In this document: piece by piece, positions 42,315 to 51,757 of the stretch
How positions within the stretch are numbered: position 1 is the first letter of the stretch
How the letters are laid out: every line of letters starts with the position of its first letter
From: Bradyrhizobium forestalis
GTDB lineage: Bacteria; Pseudomonadota; Alphaproteobacteria; Rhizobiales; Xanthobacteraceae
Direction: 5' to 3'
Length of the DNA: 64,000 nucleotides
Assembly: GCF_002795245.1 (NCBI RefSeq)
Contig: NZ_PGVG01000010.1
Coordinates: 160,152 to 224,151, forward strand
Notes under the pieces: model-generated
Databases searched by the model: none
What the model was told of the DNA's origin: nothing
Seen by the model: the letters and a program-made list of their open reading frames with translations, nothing else
Position numbers and translations under genes: made by a program

Positions 42315-42349
42315 GTCATATAACCATATGACAAATATAAGAAATTTGT
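42315..42349. promoter_or_regulatory. Adjacent palindromes upstream of the copper-linked operon
   Basis: A perfect 18-base palindrome GTCATATAACCATATGAC (42315-42332) is followed at once by ACAAAT-7-ATTTGT (42331-42349). They sit in an AT-rich island about 160-190 bases before the DUF2946 gene, unlike the GC-rich surroundings. Their form suggests operator sites for a dimeric regulator of the operon; the regulator is not known. Confidence 0.5.
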
Positions 42350-42504
42350 GGACAAGCGGGGTCGGTTTCCCTGCCTCAAATGCCGGACCGGCGGCCGTGG
42401 CGCGCGCCGACCACAGCTTTCGAGAAAGTTGCGCTGGGCCAAGAAGGCGGCGGAACTGACCTCGACTCGGCCCCGACCGCAGTGTTTAGTTAGCGCACGA
42501 ACGA

Positions 42505-42891
42505 ATGGTTCGGCGGATGCGCGCGCGGCTACAAAAATACTTACCCTTGGTTCTGCTCGCCCTGGTGATGCAGGTGCTGGCGCCGATTGCCGCCTGTTTG
42601 GCGACCGGCCGGGCCGCTGCCGATCCACTGTCTGCCGGCGTGATCTGCCACAGCGCGAGCGAGCAGGGCGGCCTGAACGATCAGACCGGCGGGCCGACCG
42701 CACATGCCGGCACGTGTGCCCTGTGTTGCCTGGCCCAGGCCAACGCGTCGCTCGATTCGCCGCCGCACGCGGCACTCTCGATTCCGTTGCGCCATGCCGA
42801 GCGCGTGGTGTGGCGTCCGGCGCATGCGTCCGCGATCGCCACTTACAAGGGCTCGAGCGCCCAGGCCCGCGCACCGCCTCAATTTTCCTGA
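42505..42891 (+). CDS. DUF2946 family protein, probably copper-linked
   Basis: A 128-residue exported or membrane-anchored protein. A hydrophobic segment at about 13-30 (LPLVLLALVMQVLAPIAACL) is followed by a periplasmic part with Cys residues in GVICHS and HAGTCALCCLAQ, the pattern of DUF2946 proteins found near copper genes. The ribosome site is weak; Met5 (42517) is an alternative start. It is the first gene of the copper-linked operon and precedes the TonB-dependent receptor by about 95 bases. In Bradyrhizobium a periplasmic protein precedes the receptor in the copper-starvation pcu operon, and this gene may correspond to that position; this is an inference. Confidence 0.7.
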   Translation: MVRRMRARLQKYLPLVLLALVMQVLAPIAACLATGRAAADPLSAGVICHSASEQGGLNDQTGGPTAHAGTCALCCLAQANASLDSPPHAALSIPLRHAERVVWRPAHASAIATYKGSSAQARAPPQFS

Positions 42892-42987
42892 CGTAGCGAC
42901 AAACCGAACCATTGGCGCAGCGCCGTTGCCGTGCCGGTGGCGTGCTCAATGGACCGGCCGCCGCGCCGGATGTCAGGAATTCAACAG

Positions 42988-45384
42988 ATGTTACGCATTC
43001 GTGCGATCAGCCGCGCGAGCTTGCCTGTACTTTGCGGGCTGGTGTCCTCGATCGGCTCAGGCGCGCTAGCCCAGGGCGCCTCGGAAGCGCTTCCCGCAGT
43101 GACGGTGGAGGCGCAGGCTCCCCGTCCCAAACCAATCACCCGGCCATCGCGAGTGCGCTCCACTTCCGCGGGACGCGCAGCGAGACCCGGTGCGCAAAGC
43201 GCGGCTGCCAGCGCGCCGAGCCAAAACCTGGCCGCATCTGCCGGCGCAGCGCGGGCTGGTCTCAATCAGTCGCCGGCCGGCCAGACCGCGACGACCATCG
43301 ATCGCAGCCAGTTCGACAACCGCCCGGCGTTCTCGGTCAGCGATGTGTTGCGGGACAGCCCGGGCATTTCGATCAAGCAGGGCAATGGGCCCCGCGATTT
43401 CGGCATCTCGATTCGTGGATCCAACGCCCGCAACGGTTTCGCCATCCGCAATCTCGTGATCTTTGACGACGGTTTTCCGGTGACGCAGCCGGACGGCCTG
43501 TCGCGCAGCGACCTGATCGATCCCCATGCCTATGGTGCAATCGACGTGATCCGTGGCCCCTCCTCGGCGCTCTATGGCAACTACGCGACCGGTGGCGCGC
43601 TTAATTTCCGGACGAGGCCGGGCGGCACGATCGATGGCGTCGAATATGGCGTCGACGGCGGCAGTTACGGCTATCTCAACAATTACCTGACGGCCGGCAA
43701 GAAGGTCGGGAATTTCGAGGGCTCGCTATTCGCAAGCGATGTGCGGGGTGACGGCTACATCGGCAACAGCTGGTTCAATACCCAGACGGTCAACTTCCTC
43801 GGCACGCTCAAGGCGACGCCGGACGACCGCTTCACGGTCAAGATCATCAACAACGAACTCAGCGCGCGGCTGCCGATCCGGCAGTCGCTGAACCAGTACG
43901 ACCTCAACCCGTTCCAGCAGGGATGCGCGACCGGTGCGACGGCGGCGCCGGGATGCGCTACGGTCAGGCTGTTTAACAACGGCTTCAACGCAACTGCCGG
44001 AATCGACACGGAGACGGCCGTGCAGGCCGGGCTCGGCCGCAACGATCGTCGCACCATCGTCGGCGGCCGGTGGGAGCACGATTTCGACAACACGATGACG
44101 TGGCGCAACCAGTTCGTCTTCGACGACAGAAACATCAGCCAGCCGACCGGCACGACCAGTTCGATCGGCGACTTCCCGTCGTACAACTACATGAGTGATC
44201 TCACCAAGCGCGGTGAGCTTTTTGGCCTTGAGTCGACCGCGTTCTTCGGGGCCTTCTACAATACCCTGACGGCGTCGAGTGACACGCGAAATGTGATGCC
44301 GGGGGGCAACGCCACGCTCGGCAGGCTCTCCAGCAATCTCTTCAGCGAAACGACCAATTATGGTGTGCGTGCCAGGGAAGAGCTCAGGCTGACGACCTCG
44401 CTGACGGCGGTGGCCGGCGTTGGTTGGGAGACCACCATATTGAAGGGGACAAACACGGCGTATGCGTACGCAGGTCCCACCGGCATCACCACAACCACCC
44501 TGACGACCGCGGACCGGCAGTTCCAAAATGCTGCGCCAGAGTTGGCGCTCCTCTACAACCTCAACAACGAATGGCTTTTCCGCGGACGGGTCGCCACAGG
44601 ATACGGCACGCCACAGGTTTCGAATCTCTTTGTTCTTCCGACCGGGTTGTCAGGCAACAACACCCAGCTCCAGGCACAGAAAAATCTGGGCTACGATCTC
44701 GGCTTTGACTGGACGCCGAACAACACGCTCAAGCTGAGTGCAACGGCGTTCTACGAGTTCTTCCGCAACGAGATCGTCAGTCAGGCGACACCCATTGCTG
44801 GCATATCGTACACGTTCAACGCGCCGCGATCGGAGCACCGGGGCATCGAGCTCGCGGCCGACTGGAAGTTCTATCCCGGCTGGCGGTTCATGGCGGCCTA
44901 CACCTATCTCGACGAGGTCTACACCGAGTATGTCGAGAACATCACCAATGGCGCGGTGTTCAGCTTCAACCGGGCGGGCAACAAGATTCCTGGCATCTCG
45001 CCCAACGAGCTGACGGCAAGGATCGGCTACGACGAGTTTACGGGCCCGCTGACGGGTCTCGGAGGCTTCGTCGAGTTTCAGTGGAAAGACTCCTTCTACA
45101 TGGACAATGCGAATTTGCTGAAGGCGCCCGGCTATGAGCTGGTCAATGTGAATGTTCACTACAAAACCGACCTGGTGTCCGACACTTTCAAATCCCTGAA
45201 TCTGTTTCTCGAGGTCAGGAACGTATTCGACCGCACCTATGTTGCGTCGGCAAACAACATCGCCAATACGGTCACGGGGGCCGGCCTTCAAAATCCTGCG
45301 AGCGTGCTCGCAAACACGACAGGATCGATCTATGCGGGCTCGCCGCGCACATTCGTTGCGGGTATGAAGGTGGCATTCAAATGA
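42988..45384 (+). CDS. TonB-dependent outer-membrane receptor, probable copper uptake (PcuB-like)
   Basis: A 798-residue receptor with signal peptide (SLPVLCGLVSSIGSGALAQ), a Pro/Ala/Ser-rich linker of about 75 residues, a plug domain (FSVSDVLRDSPGISIKQGNG, then IDVIRGPSSALYGNYATGGAL) and a barrel ending in FVAGMKVAFK with a terminal aromatic. The Met at 42988 has AGGA upstream and directly begins the signal peptide; starts at 42931, 42949 and 42970 are possible. The neighbours (DUF2946, TlpA-like, PCuAC) argue for copper or a copper chelate rather than iron. The pcuABCDE operon of B. japonicum, induced by copper starvation, contains such a receptor. The stop overlaps the first possible start of the next gene. 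Confidence 0.88.
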   Translation: MLRIRAISRASLPVLCGLVSSIGSGALAQGASEALPAVTVEAQAPRPKPITRPSRVRSTSAGRAARPGAQSAAASAPSQNLAASAGAARAGLNQSPAGQTATTIDRSQFDNRPAFSVSDVLRDSPGISIKQGNGPRDFGISIRGSNARNGFAIRNLVIFDDGFPVTQPDGLSRSDLIDPHAYGAIDVIRGPSSALYGNYATGGALNFRTRPGGTIDGVEYGVDGGSYGYLNNYLTAGKKVGNFEGSLFASDVRGDGYIGNSWFNTQTVNFLGTLKATPDDRFTVKIINNELSARLPIRQSLNQYDLNPFQQGCATGATAAPGCATVRLFNNGFNATAGIDTETAVQAGLGRNDRRTIVGGRWEHDFDNTMTWRNQFVFDDRNISQPTGTTSSIGDFPSYNYMSDLTKRGELFGLESTAFFGAFYNTLTASSDTRNVMPGGNATLGRLSSNLFSETTNYGVRAREELRLTTSLTAVAGVGWETTILKGTNTAYAYAGPTGITTTTLTTADRQFQNAAPELALLYNLNNEWLFRGRVATGYGTPQVSNLFVLPTGLSGNNTQLQAQKNLGYDLGFDWTPNNTLKLSATAFYEFFRNEIVSQATPIAGISYTFNAPRSEHRGIELAADWKFYPGWRFMAAYTYLDEVYTEYVENITNGAVFSFNRAGNKIPGISPNELTARIGYDEFTGPLTGLGGFVEFQWKDSFYMDNANLLKAPGYELVNVNVHYKTDLVSDTFKSLNLFLEVRNVFDRTYVASANNIANTVTGAGLQNPASVLANTTGSIYAGSPRTFVAGMKVAFK

Positions 45385-45410
45385 TCCGGGCTCTCGAAGG
45401 GAGTAGGGCG

Positions 45411-46622
45411 ATGATCCGAAGTGGCTTGCTCGGCATTGTCGCTTTCGCATTCCTGCAAGGTACAGCGCTCGGGCAGATGCACGGTAAGCATGCGTCCGAA
45501 GCGGCCTGTGACGAGCCGACGCTGCGCTGCGCGACCAAGGCGACGCCCGCCTTCGGTCCGGACGGGACGTTGTGGCTGGTCTGGATGGCGGGAGGGCAGA
45601 TCTCGGTCGCTAGTTCGCAGGATAAGGGTCGCAGTTTTTCGGCACCGACCCAAGTCACGACGAAGCGACTGAATCTAGATTGGGGACCGGATGCGCGGCC
45701 GAAGATCGTGGTCGACCGCAAGGGCGGCATCGCGCTCGCGTTCTCGACCTTCAGGGACGAGGCCTTCAACGGTCAGGTGCTCTATACGCGCTCGGCCGAC
45801 GGCGGGAAGAGCTTTGCCGAGCTGAAGCCGATCACCGCCAGCAACGAGAGCCAACGCTTCGAGGCGCTGGCGCTTGATCAGGATGGAACGGTCTTTGCGG
45901 CCTGGCTCGACAAGCGCAATCGCATTTTTGCGAAGGAAGCGGGACAGAAGTACGAGGGAGCAGGGCTGTTCTTCACTTCGTCCAGCGACGGCGGCACCAC
46001 CTACGCAGAAGCGAAGCTGGCGCGCGAGGGCACCTGCGAATGCTGCCGATTGGGGCTGGCGTTCGCTGCGCCCGGGCGGCCGGTCGTGATCTTCAGGAAC
46101 ATTTTCGAGGGCGGCGTGCGCGACCACGCGGTCATGACCTTCGCCGATGTCTCGACACCTGGCGAAGTTCGCCGCGTCAGCAACGACGACTGGCAGATCA
46201 ATGCCTGCCCGCACCACGGGCCGAGCCTCACGGTTGCGCCGAACGGAACCTATCACGTCGCCTGGTACACGAACGGGAAGGCTCGGAAAGGATTGTTCTA
46301 CGCCCACTCGCGCGACGAAGCCCGCACGTTCTCTGCGCCGATGGCGCTGGGGCAGCCGGGCCGCAACCCGACGCGGCCCTTCGTGCTTGCAGGTCCTGCG
46401 GGAACGGTGATGGTCTGGAAGGAGTTCGACGGCGAGAAGACCTCCGTGCAGATGACGATCTCCCGTAATGATGGAGAAACGTGGTCGCCGCCGAAGACGA
46501 TATCGAGCACGAGCGACACGTCCGATCACCCATTGCTCGTCTCCAACGGCAAGCGGACCTATTTGTCGTGGATGACGAAGGCAGACGGCTATCGGTTTAC
46601 AGCGATTGAGGATCAGCCATGA
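45411..46622 (+). CDS. Exported Asp-box (sialidase-like) beta-propeller with Cys/His clusters
   Basis: A 403-residue exported protein, signal peptide at 1-21. It has at least five Asp-box repeats of the form SxDxGxxF/W: SSQDKGRSF (68), SADGGKSF (128), SSDGGTTY (191), SRDEARTF (300) and SRNDGETW (351), so it should fold as a six-bladed propeller. Sialidase active-site residues are not evident. Instead it has Cys33 and Cys40 at the mature end, CECC at 209-212 and CPHH at 266-269, together a plausible metal site. The start at 45411 has GGGAG at good spacing; 45381 overlaps the receptor stop and is an alternative. It overlaps the next gene as ATGA. A copper-handling role is inferred from the operon. 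Confidence 0.75.
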   Translation: MIRSGLLGIVAFAFLQGTALGQMHGKHASEAACDEPTLRCATKATPAFGPDGTLWLVWMAGGQISVASSQDKGRSFSAPTQVTTKRLNLDWGPDARPKIVVDRKGGIALAFSTFRDEAFNGQVLYTRSADGGKSFAELKPITASNESQRFEALALDQDGTVFAAWLDKRNRIFAKEAGQKYEGAGLFFTSSSDGGTTYAEAKLAREGTCECCRLGLAFAAPGRPVVIFRNIFEGGVRDHAVMTFADVSTPGEVRRVSNDDWQINACPHHGPSLTVAPNGTYHVAWYTNGKARKGLFYAHSRDEARTFSAPMALGQPGRNPTRPFVLAGPAGTVMVWKEFDGEKTSVQMTISRNDGETWSPPKTISSTSDTSDHPLLVSNGKRTYLSWMTKADGYRFTAIEDQP

Positions 46623-47116
46623 GATTTCGATTTGCAGGCATTGCAAGCCTTGTCGTTCTGATCGCGTCAGTCGCCGCACTCGGCGCATCGCCCGCGTTGA
46701 AGCCGTTCGAACGCGGCACCTGGCAGAGCGTGCTCAAGGGCCACGCCGGCCGTCCGACGCTCGTGCACTTCTGGGGCGTGACCTGCGGGCCCTGCAAGGT
46801 CGAGCTGCCCTTGCTCGGGAGGTTTGTGAAGGAGCATCCGGAGATCGACGTCGTCACGGTCAGCGCCGATCTCGTGCCGAATCTGCCGGGGGCAACGCAA
46901 TCGATGCTCGACAAGGCGGGGCTGTCGTCGACCGAGAATTTCATCTTCAATGATGGCTTTGTCGAGCGCTTGCGGTTCGAGATCGATCCTTCCTGGCAGG
47001 GCGACATCCCCCGGACGATGCTCATCTCTCGGGACGGGATCATCACGACGATCGAAGGCTCCGCCGAAATTTCCGATCTGGAAAAGTGGTCGGCGCAACA
47101 ACTCGCCAAACACTGA
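46619..47116 (+). CDS. TlpA-like periplasmic thioredoxin
   Basis: A 165-residue exported protein with a signal peptide (FAGIASLVVLIASVAALGAS) and a TlpA/ResA-type thioredoxin domain. The redox motif is Cys56-Gly-Pro-Cys59 in HFWGVTCGPCKVELP, and the cis-Pro region is IPRTMLISRDG. Proteins of this kind keep the cysteines of copper chaperones or of cytochrome oxidase subunit II reduced. That role fits its place between the Cys-rich propeller protein and the PCuAC chaperone. The ATG at 46619 overlaps the stop of the previous gene. Confidence 0.87.
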   Translation: MRFRFAGIASLVVLIASVAALGASPALKPFERGTWQSVLKGHAGRPTLVHFWGVTCGPCKVELPLLGRFVKEHPEIDVVTVSADLVPNLPGATQSMLDKAGLSSTENFIFNDGFVERLRFEIDPSWQGDIPRTMLISRDGIITTIEGSAEISDLEKWSAQQLAKH

Positions 47117-47143
47117 AGTTCAATCTGCAAAGGGAATACGGAA

Positions 47144-47680
47144 ATGAAGACAATCTCGAAAAACGTGCTGCTCGCGGCATTCGCTCTCGCTGTCTCCGCA
47201 GCACCGGCGGTTGCCGACGACGTCAATGCCGGCGATCTCGTCATCTCACAGGCGTGGAGCCGTGCGACACCGGGCGGCGCGAAGGTCGCCGGTGGCTATC
47301 TCATCATCGAGAACAAGGGCACAGCGGCGGACAAACTGGTCAGCGTGTCCGCCGATATCGCAGGCAAAGCCGAGATCCACGAAATGGCGGTGGACAACGG
47401 CGTGATGAAGATGCGCCCGCTCGACAAGGGACTGGCGATCGATCCCGGCAAGACGGTGAAGTTCGCGCCTGGTGGCTATCACTTGATGCTCCAGGAGCTG
47501 AAGGGGCCGTTCAAGCAGGGCGACAAGGTGCCCGTGACGCTGCAATTCGAGAAGGCCGGCAAGGTCGCCGTCTCCCTCGACGTCCAGGGCGTCGGCGCGC
47601 AGGCGCCGGGCGATGCTGGGCACTCGGGTCACATGGACATGAAGAAGATGCCGGATCACTCGGGAATGAAGATGAAATGA
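47144..47680 (+). CDS. PCuAC family periplasmic copper chaperone (PcuC-like)
   Basis: Periplasmic protein that delivers Cu(I) to cytochrome oxidase, 178 residues. A signal peptide (LLAAFALAVSAAPAVA) is followed by the cupredoxin-like domain with the copper ligands His79 and Met81 in IHEMAVDNGVM, Met90, and His113/Met115 in GGYHLML. A His/Met-rich tail of about 25 residues (GHSGHMDM, PDHSGMKMK) adds further copper sites. AAGGGA precedes the start. It ends the copper-linked operon; the membrane copper transporter (YcnJ/PcuE type) found in the B. japonicum pcu operon is not present here. Confidence 0.9.
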   Translation: MKTISKNVLLAAFALAVSAAPAVADDVNAGDLVISQAWSRATPGGAKVAGGYLIIENKGTAADKLVSVSADIAGKAEIHEMAVDNGVMKMRPLDKGLAIDPGKTVKFAPGGYHLMLQELKGPFKQGDKVPVTLQFEKAGKVAVSLDVQGVGAQAPGDAGHSGHMDMKKMPDHSGMKMK

Positions 47681-47743
47681 GACCGATCTCGGCTCTCGGG
47701 AGACCGAGCATGCCGGCGTGGACGATTTCGCGCTTACGCTCAT

Positions 47744-47872
47744 GGCCAGCGAGGGGACGCCGCGCGAGTCGAGCTGCCCTTCGCCGGCCGCCGGCATGTG
47801 CCGATCGACGCGTTGGTGACTGACTTTGAGAGGATCACGCTGGAAGATGAACTCGTCGTGGCGCCGCCCTAG
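47744..47872 (+). pseudogene. Possible C-terminal gene fragment in the gap before proS
   Basis: In the gene-free stretch 47681-48037 one frame reads RVELPFAGRRHVPIDALV then TDFERITLEDELVVAPP and a stop at 47870-47872, with normal protein composition. There is no start codon or upstream domain in frame. It looks like the end of a lost gene, but the source family is not recognised. Confidence 0.25.
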
Positions 47873-47944
47873 GCTCGCCGACTTTGCAGGGCATGCTGCT
47901 CCTCGAGTCAAACCTGAAGTCGACGGAAAAATGACAGGAATTCC

Positions 47945-47962
47945 GCCGCGTTAGCGGCTTTT
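47945..47962 (+). terminator. Weak terminator before proS
   Basis: GCCGC-GTTA-GCGGC followed by four T. The stem is only 5 bp. It could end the copper-operon transcript before proS. Confidence 0.4.
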
Positions 47963-48037
47963 CCTCACTCCCGGTCTTGTGTTTTCGCTCCCAATCCGGT
48001 TTCACTGCGGGCGATCACTGATTCCAAGAGTATTACC

Positions 48038-49357
48038 ATGCGGTTGTCGCGGTTCTTTCTGCCCATCCTGAAGGAAAATCCGAAAGAGGCGGAGATCGTC
48101 TCGCATCGCCTGATGCTGCGCGCCGGCATGATCCGGCAGGAGGCCGCCGGCATCTATGCCTGGCTGCCGCTCGGCTTCCGCGTGCTCAAGAAGATCGAGC
48201 AGATCGTGCGCGAGGAGCAGGACCGCTCCGGCGCGATCGAGGTCTTGATGCCGACCTTGCAGCTCGCCGACCTCTGGCGCGAGAGCGGCCGCTACGACGC
48301 CTATGGCCCGGAGATGCTGCGCATTGCCGACCGCCACAAGCGCGAGCTGCTGTATGGGCCGACCAACGAGGAAATGATCACCGAGATCTTCCGCGCCTAT
48401 GTGAAGTCCTACAAGAACCTGCCGCTCAATCTCTATCATATCCAATGGAAATTCCGCGACGAGCAGCGTCCACGCTTCGGCGTGATGCGCGGCCGCGAGT
48501 TCCTGATGAAGGACGCCTATTCGTTCGACCTCAATGAGGCCGCGGCGCGCGTCGCCTACAACAAGATGTTCGTCGCCTATTTGCGCACCTTCGCGCGGAT
48601 GGGGCTGAAGGCGATCCCGATGCGCGCCGAGACCGGGCCGATCGGCGGCGATCTCAGCCACGAGTTCATCGTGCTCGCCGAGACCGGCGAATCCGGCGTC
48701 TTCATCAATCGCGACGTGCTGGACCTGCCGGTGCCGGGCGAGGACGTCGATTATGACGGCGATCTGACGCCGATCATCAAGCAATGGACCTCGGTCTATG
48801 CCGCGACGGAGGACGTCCACGATGCCGCGCGCTTCGAGCGGGAAGTGCCGGCGGACAAGCGGGTGAACACCCGCGGCATCGAGGTCGGCCAGATCTTCTA
48901 TTTCGGCACCAAATATTCCGAGCCGATGAAGGCGCTGGTGGCGGGCCCCGACGGCGTCGACGTGCCGATCCATGGCGGCTCCTACGGCGTCGGCGTCTCG
49001 CGCCTGCTGGGCGCCATCATCGAGGCCTGCCATGACGATGCCGGCATCAAATGGCCGGAGGCTGTCGCCCCGTTCCGCGTGTCGATTCTCAATCTCAAGC
49101 AGGGCGATGCGGCCGTCGATGCGGCCTGCGAGAAGCTTTATGCCGAGCTTACCTCCAAGGGCGTCGACGTGCTCTACGACGACACCGACCAGCGCGCCGG
49201 CGCCAAATTTGCCGCCGCCGACCTGATCGGCATCCCCTGGCAGATCATGATCGGGCCGAAGGGGCTCGCCGACGGCAAGGTGGAGATCAAGCGGCGCAGC
49301 GACGGTGCCCGCGAGACCATGTCGCCTGCGGACGCGGTCGCAAGACTTGTGGGCTGA
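48038..49357 (+). CDS. proS: Prolyl-tRNA synthetase (short alphaproteobacterial type)
   Basis: Class II synthetase that charges tRNA-Pro. At 439 residues it is the short type without the roughly 180-residue editing insertion of the E. coli enzyme. Motif 1 lies around [24 protein letters not shown], motif 2 is [25 protein letters not shown] (about 145-169), motif 3 is [22 protein letters not shown] (about 311-332), and the C-terminal anticodon-binding domain follows. It begins the housekeeping strand proS-lolC-lolD, with 90 bases to lolC. Confidence 0.96.
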   Translation: MRLSRFFLPILKENPKEAEIVSHRLMLRAGMIRQEAAGIYAWLPLGFRVLKKIEQIVREEQDRSGAIEVLMPTLQLADLWRESGRYDAYGPEMLRIADRHKRELLYGPTNEEMITEIFRAYVKSYKNLPLNLYHIQWKFRDEQRPRFGVMRGREFLMKDAYSFDLNEAAARVAYNKMFVAYLRTFARMGLKAIPMRAETGPIGGDLSHEFIVLAETGESGVFINRDVLDLPVPGEDVDYDGDLTPIIKQWTSVYAATEDVHDAARFEREVPADKRVNTRGIEVGQIFYFGTKYSEPMKALVAGPDGVDVPIHGGSYGVGVSRLLGAIIEACHDDAGIKWPEAVAPFRVSILNLKQGDAAVDAACEKLYAELTSKGVDVLYDDTDQRAGAKFAAADLIGIPWQIMIGPKGLADGKVEIKRRSDGARETMSPADAVARLVG

Positions 49358-49447
49358 TAAGGCTGGTTGGCTGAATATTGTTCATCGCGCGATATCGCGG
49401 CCGCCAATCCGGCCACAATTGACCCCGAATCATGGGATTATCGAGCG

Positions 49448-50728
49448 ATGGATGAGACCATGACCGGAACCGTGCAAACCGCGCCTTTCGCGCCATTCGA
49501 GTGGATGCTGTCGGCGCGCTATTTGCGGGCGCGCCGGAAGGAGGGATTCATCTCGGTCATCGCCGGGTTCTCCTTTCTCGGCATCATGCTGGGCGTCGCG
49601 ACGCTGATCATCGTCATGGCCGTGATGAACGGCTTCCGCAAAGAGCTGCTCGACAAGATCCTGGGGCTCAACGGCCACATCCTGGTGCAGCCGCTGGAAT
49701 CGCCGCTGACCGATTGGAAGGACGTCGCCGAGCGCATCAGTCAGGTCGAGGGCATTCGCCTCGCGGCACCCGTCGTGGACGGTCAGGCGCTGGCGTCATC
49801 GCCATGGAACGCCTCGGGCGTCCTGGTGCGGGGCATCCGCTCCGACGATCTCAACAACCTCACCTCGATCGCCAAGAATATCAAGCAGGGCTCGCTCGAA
49901 GGCTTTGACGAGGGGCAGGGCGTCGCCATCGGCCGCCGCCTCGCCGACCAGCTGTCGCTGCATGCCGGCGATAGCGTGACGCTGGTCGCGCCGAAGGGCG
50001 CGGTCACGCCGATGGGCACGACGCCGCGGATCAAGCCCTACAAGATTGTCGCCGTGTTCGAGATCGGCATGTCCGAATACGATCTCGGCTTCGTGTTCAT
50101 GCCGCTGGCCGAGGCGCAGGCCTATTTCAACCGCAGCAACGACGTCACCTCGATCGAGGTGTTCACCACCAATCCCGACAAGATCGACGCCTTCCGCAAG
50201 GCGGTGACGGAGGCGGCGGGCCGGCCGGTATTCCTGGTCGACTGGCGGCAGCGCAACTCCACCTTCTTCAATGCGCTCCAGGTCGAGCGCAACGTCATGT
50301 TCCTGATCCTGACCATGATCGTGCTGGTCGCGGCGCTCAACATCGTCTCCGGCCTGATCATGCTGGTGAAGGACAAGGGCAGCGACATCGCCATCCTGCG
50401 CACGATGGGCGCCTCGCAGGGCTCGATCATGCGGATCTTCCTGATCACGGGCGCCTCGATCGGCGTCGTCGGCACGCTGGTCGGCTTCTTCGTCGGGCTC
50501 GTGATCTGCCTCAATATCGAATCGATCCGGCAATTCCTGTCCTGGCTGACCAGCACCGAGCTGTTCTCGCCGGAACTTTACTTTCTGTCGAAACTGCCCG
50601 CCGAGATCGACGTCGGCGAGACCACGGCGGTCGTCATCATGGCGCTGACGCTGTCGTTCCTGGCGACGCTCTATCCGTCGTGGCGCGCCGCGCGCCTCGA
50701 TCCCGTCGAAGCGCTCCGGTACGAGTGA
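49448..50728 (+). CDS. lolC: Lipoprotein-releasing ABC transporter permease (LolC/LolE)
   Basis: Inner-membrane part of the Lol system that extracts lipoproteins for transfer to LolA. The 426 residues have one membrane segment near 37-60 ([20 protein letters not shown]), a periplasmic domain of about 220 residues, and three C-terminal segments starting near 290 ([20 protein letters not shown]). The conserved PxxAxxxxPxxxLR-type end is [19 protein letters not shown] single LolC/E gene, presumably forming a homodimer, is usual in this group. Start codons at 49448 and 49460 are both possible. The ATPase lolD follows after 7 bases. Confidence 0.93.
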   Translation: MDETMTGTVQTAPFAPFEWMLSARYLRARRKEGFISVIAGFSFLGIMLGVATLIIVMAVMNGFRKELLDKILGLNGHILVQPLESPLTDWKDVAERISQVEGIRLAAPVVDGQALASSPWNASGVLVRGIRSDDLNNLTSIAKNIKQGSLEGFDEGQGVAIGRRLADQLSLHAGDSVTLVAPKGAVTPMGTTPRIKPYKIVAVFEIGMSEYDLGFVFMPLAEAQAYFNRSNDVTSIEVFTTNPDKIDAFRKAVTEAAGRPVFLVDWRQRNSTFFNALQVERNVMFLILTMIVLVAALNIVSGLIMLVKDKGSDIAILRTMGASQGSIMRIFLITGASIGVVGTLVGFFVGLVICLNIESIRQFLSWLTSTELFSPELYFLSKLPAEIDVGETTAVVIMALTLSFLATLYPSWRAARLDPVEALRYE

Positions 50729-50735
50729 GGGGCTG

Positions 50736-51440
50736 ATGGAGCAGCAGCAGGGGGCGGAGGATGTCCCGGTCATTTATCTCCACGAGATCAAGCGGCAGTA
50801 CTTGCAGGGGGAGGTGCCGCTGACGATCCTCGATGGCGCCAAGCTGGCGCTGTGGGCGGGACAGTCGGTCGCGCTGGTGGCGCCGTCGGGCTCGGGCAAG
50901 TCGACGCTGCTGCATATCGCAGGGCTATTGGAAGCACCCGATTCCGGCGAGGTCTATGTCTCGGGCGCGCCGACCTCGCAGCTGCCCGACATCGAGCGCA
51001 CCCAGCTGCGCCGCACCGATATCGGCTTCGTCTACCAGTCGCACCGGCTGCTGCCGGAGTTCTCGGCGCTGGAGAACGTCATGCTGCCGCAGATGATCCG
51101 CGGCCTGAAGAAGTCCGAGAGCGTCAAGCGCGCCAAGGAGCTCCTGGGCTATCTCGGGCTCGGCGACCGCATCACCCATCGCCCTGCCGAGCTGTCCGGC
51201 GGCGAGCAGCAGCGTGTTGCGATCGCACGTGCGGTTGCCAACGCGCCGCGCGTGCTGTTTGCGGACGAGCCGACCGGCAACCTCGACCCCGGTACCGCCG
51301 AGCACGTGTTCCACGCCCTGATGCAGCTGGTCAAGGCGACGCAGGTGTCGATGCTGATCGCGACCCACAACATGGAGCTCGCCGGCCGCATGGACCGGCG
51401 GGTCTCGCTGTCGCATGGCCAGGTGGTCGAGCTCGACTAA
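50736..51440 (+). CDS. lolD: Lipoprotein-releasing ABC transporter ATP-binding protein
   Basis: ATPase that drives lipoprotein extraction together with LolC. In the 234 residues Walker A is [12 protein letters not shown] (about 48-59), the Q-loop region has [20 protein letters not shown] (the LolD-type YQxHxLLPEF), the signature is [15 protein letters not shown] and Walker [12 protein letters not shown]. Directly downstream of lolC. Confidence 0.95.
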   Translation: MEQQQGAEDVPVIYLHEIKRQYLQGEVPLTILDGAKLALWAGQSVALVAPSGSGKSTLLHIAGLLEAPDSGEVYVSGAPTSQLPDIERTQLRRTDIGFVYQSHRLLPEFSALENVMLPQMIRGLKKSESVKRAKELLGYLGLGDRITHRPAELSGGEQQRVAIARAVANAPRVLFADEPTGNLDPGTAEHVFHALMQLVKATQVSMLIATHNMELAGRMDRRVSLSHGQVVELD

Positions 51441-51480
51441 CTGAAGGGCGCGCTTGGTTCATGCAGCCGCGGACTCCGTT

Positions 51481-51628
51481 CACCTCTCCCCAGCGGGGAG
51501 AGGTCAATTTGCGCCCGCAAATCGGGTGAGGGGGCGCTGCCCAACGAGAGACCGTAAACCCTCACCCGGCGCGCGGGACGATGCTTCGCATCGCCCGGGA
51601 CGCGCCGACCTCTCCCAAGGGAGAGGTG
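51481..51628. repeat. Compound palindromic repeat after lolD
   Basis: In the gene-free gap 51441-51757, the ends CACCTCTCCC (51481) and GGGAGAGGTG (51619) pair, each also forming its own local hairpin. GGGTGAGG (51524) pairs with CCTCACCC (51559), and CGCGGGACGATGCTTCGCAT with nearby CGCCCGGGACGCG forms further stems. This is a widespread rhizobial intergenic repeat. It may also terminate the lol transcript. Confidence 0.75.
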
Positions 51629-51757
51629 AATTCCCGACGGCGCGCTAGTTCGACCTCAAACTAAAAAACTGCGAAAACAACCCCATGCACAGTAGCCAAG
51701 TACTTGGCGGGACTTGCGAAAAAAATCGGCGACGGCGCTCCGCCGCCGCCTCGGGGC

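Noticed and set aside
45411..46622. Annotation as a true sialidase
   Set aside because: Asp-boxes alone occur in many propellers; no catalytic residues were recognised and the operon is copper-linked.
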